In this document: positions 5,586 to 5,973 of the stretch, in pieces
How positions within the stretch are numbered: position 1 is the stretch's first letter
How the letters are laid out: each line of letters opens with the position of its first letter
From: Erysipelotrichaceae bacterium
Lineage (GTDB): Bacteria > Bacillota_I > Bacilli_A > Erysipelotrichales > Erysipelotrichaceae
Reading direction: 5' to 3'
Assembly (NCBI GenBank): GCA_017620435.1
Contig: JAFZQL010000055.1
Coordinates: 1-5,973 of the forward strand
DNA: 5,973 nt
Program-made: the position numbers and the translations under genes
The notes under the pieces: generated by a model
Told to the model about the DNA's origin: nothing
The model's input: only the letters and a program-made list of their open reading frames with translations
Database searches by the model: none

Positions 5586-5870
5586 ATGGCAAAGATTACC
5601 GTTATCAGACCAAAGAAAATGCTGCAGGGCGGCGTATCGCTGTATATCTATTGCGATGATCAGAATGTCGGAAAGATCAGAAATGATCAGAGCTGTGAAT
5701 TTGAAGTCGCGGAAGGAACACACCTTCTGGAGATCGGACACCGCAATTCCGACAATTCACACATCACCGTAGACAAAAGAGAACTGACAGTAAAAGACAG
5801 CGATCATATCACTGTCAATATCGGCGTTTCTTTTACCGGTTTCAGTATTGCCGATACCGTTACAGAATAG
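5586..5870 (+). CDS. Small protein of unknown function, 94 residues
   Basis: I do not recognise this protein with certainty. It is preceded by AAAGGAG with a 5-nt spacer before the ATG, and lies 22 nt after the regulator stop, so it is very likely translated and co-transcribed. It has no signal peptide or membrane segment. The pattern is alternating hydrophobic and polar residues suggesting beta strands: VSLYIY (17-22), a short turn with QNVGKI (26-31), then FEVAEGTHLLEIGHR (39-53). This resembles PEGA or DUF2846-like small beta-sandwich domains, in which a glycine-histidine turn follows a V-x-x-G strand, but the resemblance is by eye only. The C-terminal half is rich in S, D and T. It could be unrelated to sugar metabolism and simply sit behind the regulator. 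Confidence 0.82.
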   Translation: MAKITVIRPKKMLQGGVSLYIYCDDQNVGKIRNDQSCEFEVAEGTHLLEIGHRNSDNSHITVDKRELTVKDSDHITVNIGVSFTGFSIADTVTE

Positions 5871-5885
5871 CGACAGATCGGACCA

Positions 5886-5916
5886 AGCAAAGAAAAACCG
5901 GATCTTAAGATCCGGT
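5886..5916 (-). terminator. Minus-strand intrinsic terminator: 20-bp perfect palindrome plus T-tract
   Basis: Positions 5897-5916 form a perfect 20-bp palindrome (arms ACCGGATC and GATCCGGT around TTAA). Read on the minus strand it is followed by TTTTTCTTTG, as in an intrinsic terminator. On the plus strand no T-tract follows. It therefore probably ends a minus-strand transcript entering from the right, pointing to a convergent gene outside the window. Confidence 0.65.
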
Positions 5917-5931
5917 ATTATGAATCCTTGT

Positions 5932-5964
5932 GCACCTGCTGTTTTTCAGGTGCTTTTCTTTGTT
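5932..5964 (+). terminator. Plus-strand intrinsic terminator for the regulator/small-protein unit
   Basis: GCACCTG (5932-5938) pairs perfectly with CAGGTGC (5947-5953) across an 8-nt loop, and a T-rich tail (TTTTCTTTGTTT) follows. It lies 61 nt after the small-protein stop and probably ends the regulator transcript. Confidence 0.75.
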
Positions 5965-5973
5965 TCAGATAGA

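Overview
The window looks like a sugar-uptake and sugar-breakdown locus from a Gram-positive bacterium, probably Bacillota. The evidence is strong purine-rich ribosome binding sites, a glucose/beta-glucoside-superfamily PTS split into separate EIIB and EIIC proteins, an RpiR-type regulator, and GH1 6-phospho-beta-glucosidase and YbhE-type lactonase proteins of the kind common there. Erysipelotrichia-like gut bacteria would fit, but that is a weak guess. No mobile element, CRISPR array, tRNA or rRNA is visible.

Minus-strand operon (about 4540 down to 1). In transcription order it holds a beta-propeller lactonase (4540-3410), PTS EIIB (3342-3079), PTS EIIC (3055-1916), a GH1 6-phospho-beta-glucosidase (1817-474), and an MFS transporter (474 to the window edge, C-terminus missing). 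The likely logic is that a beta-glucoside or beta-linked disaccharide is imported and 6-phosphorylated by EIIC/EIIB, with an EIIA supplied from elsewhere. The GH1 enzyme then cleaves it in the cytoplasm. The lactonase may open a sugar (phospho)lactone, and the MFS protein may move an aglycone or sugar product. A strong inverted repeat sits between EIIC and the GH1 gene and may tune expression of the downstream genes. The GH1 stop and MFS start share one base.

Divergent control region (4541-4702). It holds a 13-bp palindrome, an exact 11-bp direct repeat spaced by 41 bp, further small palindromes, and an extended -10 promoter placed so that the regulator mRNA would begin at its AUG.

Plus-strand unit (4703-5870). 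An RpiR-family regulator (HTH plus SIS) is followed 22 nt later by a 94-residue unrecognised small protein with its own good ribosome binding site. The right edge (5871-5973) has two terminator-like hairpins with T-tracts facing in opposite directions, which suggests a convergent minus-strand gene just outside the window.

I see no clearly novel system. The most unusual points are the lactonase within a PTS/phospho-glucosidase operon, the apparently leaderless regulator with paired operator-like repeats, the intercistronic hairpin with two alternative pairings, and the unknown small protein downstream of the regulator.
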